DNA from: an uncultured Clostridia bacterium
GTDB lineage: Bacteria > Bacillota > Clostridia > Oscillospirales > Ruminococcaceae
Direction of reading: 5' to 3'
Length of the DNA: 6,159 nt
NCBI GenBank assembly: GCA_945835425.1
Contig: CAMAJC010000121.1
Span: 1 to 6,159, forward strand
Below the pieces are notes generated by a model. That model had not been told where the DNA came from, did no database searches, and worked only from the letters and a program-made list of their open reading frames with translations. Positions 5,080-6,159 of the stretch are shown piece by piece. The translations under genes were made by a program, and so were the position numbers. Position 1 is the first letter of the stretch. Each line of letters starts with the position of its first letter.

Positions 5080-6159
5080 ATGTATTACAACAGCACCAGA
5101 AACAGCGCTGAAAAGGTCACCGCCGCCCAGGCGATTGCCCAGGGCATTTCTCAGGAAGGCGGCCTGTTTGTGCCGGAGACTCTGCCGGAACTGACCAGGG
5201 AAGACCTTTCTTCCATGCTCGGCATGAGCTACAATGAGAAGGCAAAGGCTGTCCTCTCCCGTTTCCTGACCGATTTTACCCCGGAGGAACTGGACTACTG
5301 CGTCGACAATGCCTATACCGACCGCAAATTCGACTCTGCAAACATCTCGGAGATTTCCCGCGTTGGGGATTCCGCTTACCTTTTGGAGCTGTGGCATGGC
5401 CCGACCTGCGCTTTTAAGGATATGGCCCTGCAGCTGCTGCCTTACCTTGTGACCACTTCTTCCCGCAAGACCGCGCCCGACAAGGAGATTGTCGTTCTGG
5501 TCGCCACTTCCGGCGACACCGGCAAAGCGGCGCTGGAAGGCTTTGCCGACGTCCCGCACACCCGGATGCTGGTTTTCTATCCCGAAAACGGCGTCAGCGA
5601 GATGCAGAAGCTCCAGATGACCACCCAGTCCGGCGCTAACGTATCGGTCTGCGCCATCAAGGGCAACTTCGACGATGCCCAGAGCGGCGTCAAGAAGATT
5701 TTCACCGACCCGGTCATCGCTGCTGAGCTGGAGAAAAACGGCCAGATGTTCTCCTCCGCCAACTCGATCAACTGGGGCCGCCTTGTCCCGCAGATTGTTT
5801 ATTATATTGCCGCGTACACCACCCTGGTCGAGCAGGGCGAAATCGAGATGGGCGAGACGGTCAATGTCACCGTCCCGACCGGCAACTTCGGCAACATCCT
5901 CGCGGCCTATTACGCCAAGCTGATGGGTCTGCCGATCGGCAAGCTGATCTGCGCTTCCAACAAAAACAAAGTCCTGACCGACTTTATCCGCACCGGCACT
6001 TACGACCGCAACCGCGATTTCTTCACGACGACCTCTCCGTCGATGGATATCCTCATTTCCTCCAACCTGGAAAGACTGCTGTATCAGCTGTGCGGCAAGG
6101 ACGACGCGACCATCCGCGACTGGTTTGGCAAGCTTTCTTCCGAGGGCTCTTACACCGTT
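5080..6159 (+). CDS. thrC: Threonine synthase, 3'-truncated by window edge
   Basis: This PLP enzyme converts O-phospho-L-homoserine to L-threonine, the last step of threonine synthesis in the cytoplasm. The frame is open for 360 codons to the right edge with no stop. The N-terminus (YYNSTRN, then GISQEGGLFVPE at about 23-34) is that of the longer, E. coli/yeast-like class. Lys113 in HGPTCAFKD (106-114) is the PLP-binding lysine. ATSGDTGKAA (142-151), NSINWGR (228-234) and VPTGNFGN (265-272) are the expected cofactor and phosphate-binding segments. Family members of this class are about 430-510 residues, so roughly a quarter is missing. ATG 5080 is supported by AGAAAGGAAG 9 bases upstream and by the conserved N-terminus. 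It follows the dipeptidase by 90 bases with a stem-loop between, so it may be separately controlled. No homoserine dehydrogenase or kinase gene is visible beside it. Confidence 0.96.
   Translation, partial: MYYNSTRNSAEKVTAAQAIAQGISQEGGLFVPETLPELTREDLSSMLGMSYNEKAKAVLSRFLTDFTPEELDYCVDNAYTDRKFDSANISEISRVGDSAYLLELWHGPTCAFKDMALQLLPYLVTTSSRKTAPDKEIVVLVATSGDTGKAALEGFADVPHTRMLVFYPENGVSEMQKLQMTTQSGANVSVCAIKGNFDDAQSGVKKIFTDPVIAAELEKNGQMFSSANSINWGRLVPQIVYYIAAYTTLVEQGEIEMGETVNVTVPTGNFGNILAAYYAKLMGLPIGKLICASNKNKVLTDFIRTGTYDRNRDFFTTTSPSMDILISSNLERLLYQLCGKDDATIRDWFGKLSSEGSYTV

Noticed and set aside
4102..5559. A 485-codon open frame on the - strand across the dipeptidase and threonine synthase genes
   Set aside because: It lies opposite two genes with full family motifs, has no recognisable domain, and is explained by high G+C codon use leaving few antisense stops.
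5675..5923. An 82-codon + strand frame inside thrC
   Set aside because: It is out of frame with thrC, which carries conserved motifs through this stretch, and its Arg/Ser/Pro-rich composition is typical of a shadow frame.
1..6159. Mobile elements, CRISPR arrays, tRNA or rRNA genes
   Set aside because: No transposase, terminal repeats, regularly spaced repeats, cloverleaf or rRNA sequence could be recognised on either strand; the only repeats are the duplicated peptidase genes.

Overview
The window looks like a piece of a Gram-positive, probably anaerobic clostridial (Oscillospiraceae/Ruminococcaceae-like) chromosome of moderately high G+C. This placement is inferred from gene order (signal peptidase I, rbgA/ylqF, rnhB, yraN), strong AGGAGG-type ribosome binding sites, GTG and TTG starts, and single-membrane-segment Sip-type signal peptidases. 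Species cannot be named from the sequence alone. Every gene reads on the + strand with short gaps (25, 15, 17, -1, 27 and 90 bases), which suggests one transcription unit or two overlapping ones. No convincing promoter or intrinsic terminator is visible.

Layout. Bases 1-934: the 3' part of a type I signal peptidase gene whose reading frame is open to the left edge. It has a long Gln/Pro/Arg-rich cytoplasmic region ahead of its membrane segment. Bases 960-1613 and 1629-2216: two further complete type I signal peptidases, about 74% identical to each other without a gap over 170 codons, so a tandem duplication. Bases 2234-3103: RbgA/YlqF, the circularly permuted GTPase of 50S ribosome assembly. 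Bases 3103-4059: a single reading frame joining RNase HII to a YraN (UPF0102) nuclease-like domain. Bases 4087-4989: an M19-family dipeptidase without a signal peptide. Bases 5080-6159: threonine synthase, cut by the right edge after 360 codons and preceded by a 9-bp perfect stem-loop.

Working together: the left part is a secretion and ribosome-assembly cluster of the kind common in Firmicutes, where rplS usually lies just upstream. Here the signal peptidase is expanded to three catalytically intact copies with very different cytoplasmic tails. The RNase HII-YraN fusion suggests that ribonucleotide removal and a second, poorly understood nuclease act in the same complex. The dipeptidase and threonine synthase are metabolic genes that probably share transcripts with the rest by position rather than by pathway.

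No mobile element, CRISPR array, tRNA, rRNA or phage gene is recognisable. The most unusual items are the three-gene signal peptidase array, the extended tail of the first copy, the nuclease fusion and the stem-loop ahead of thrC. I see no clear evidence for an entirely new system.
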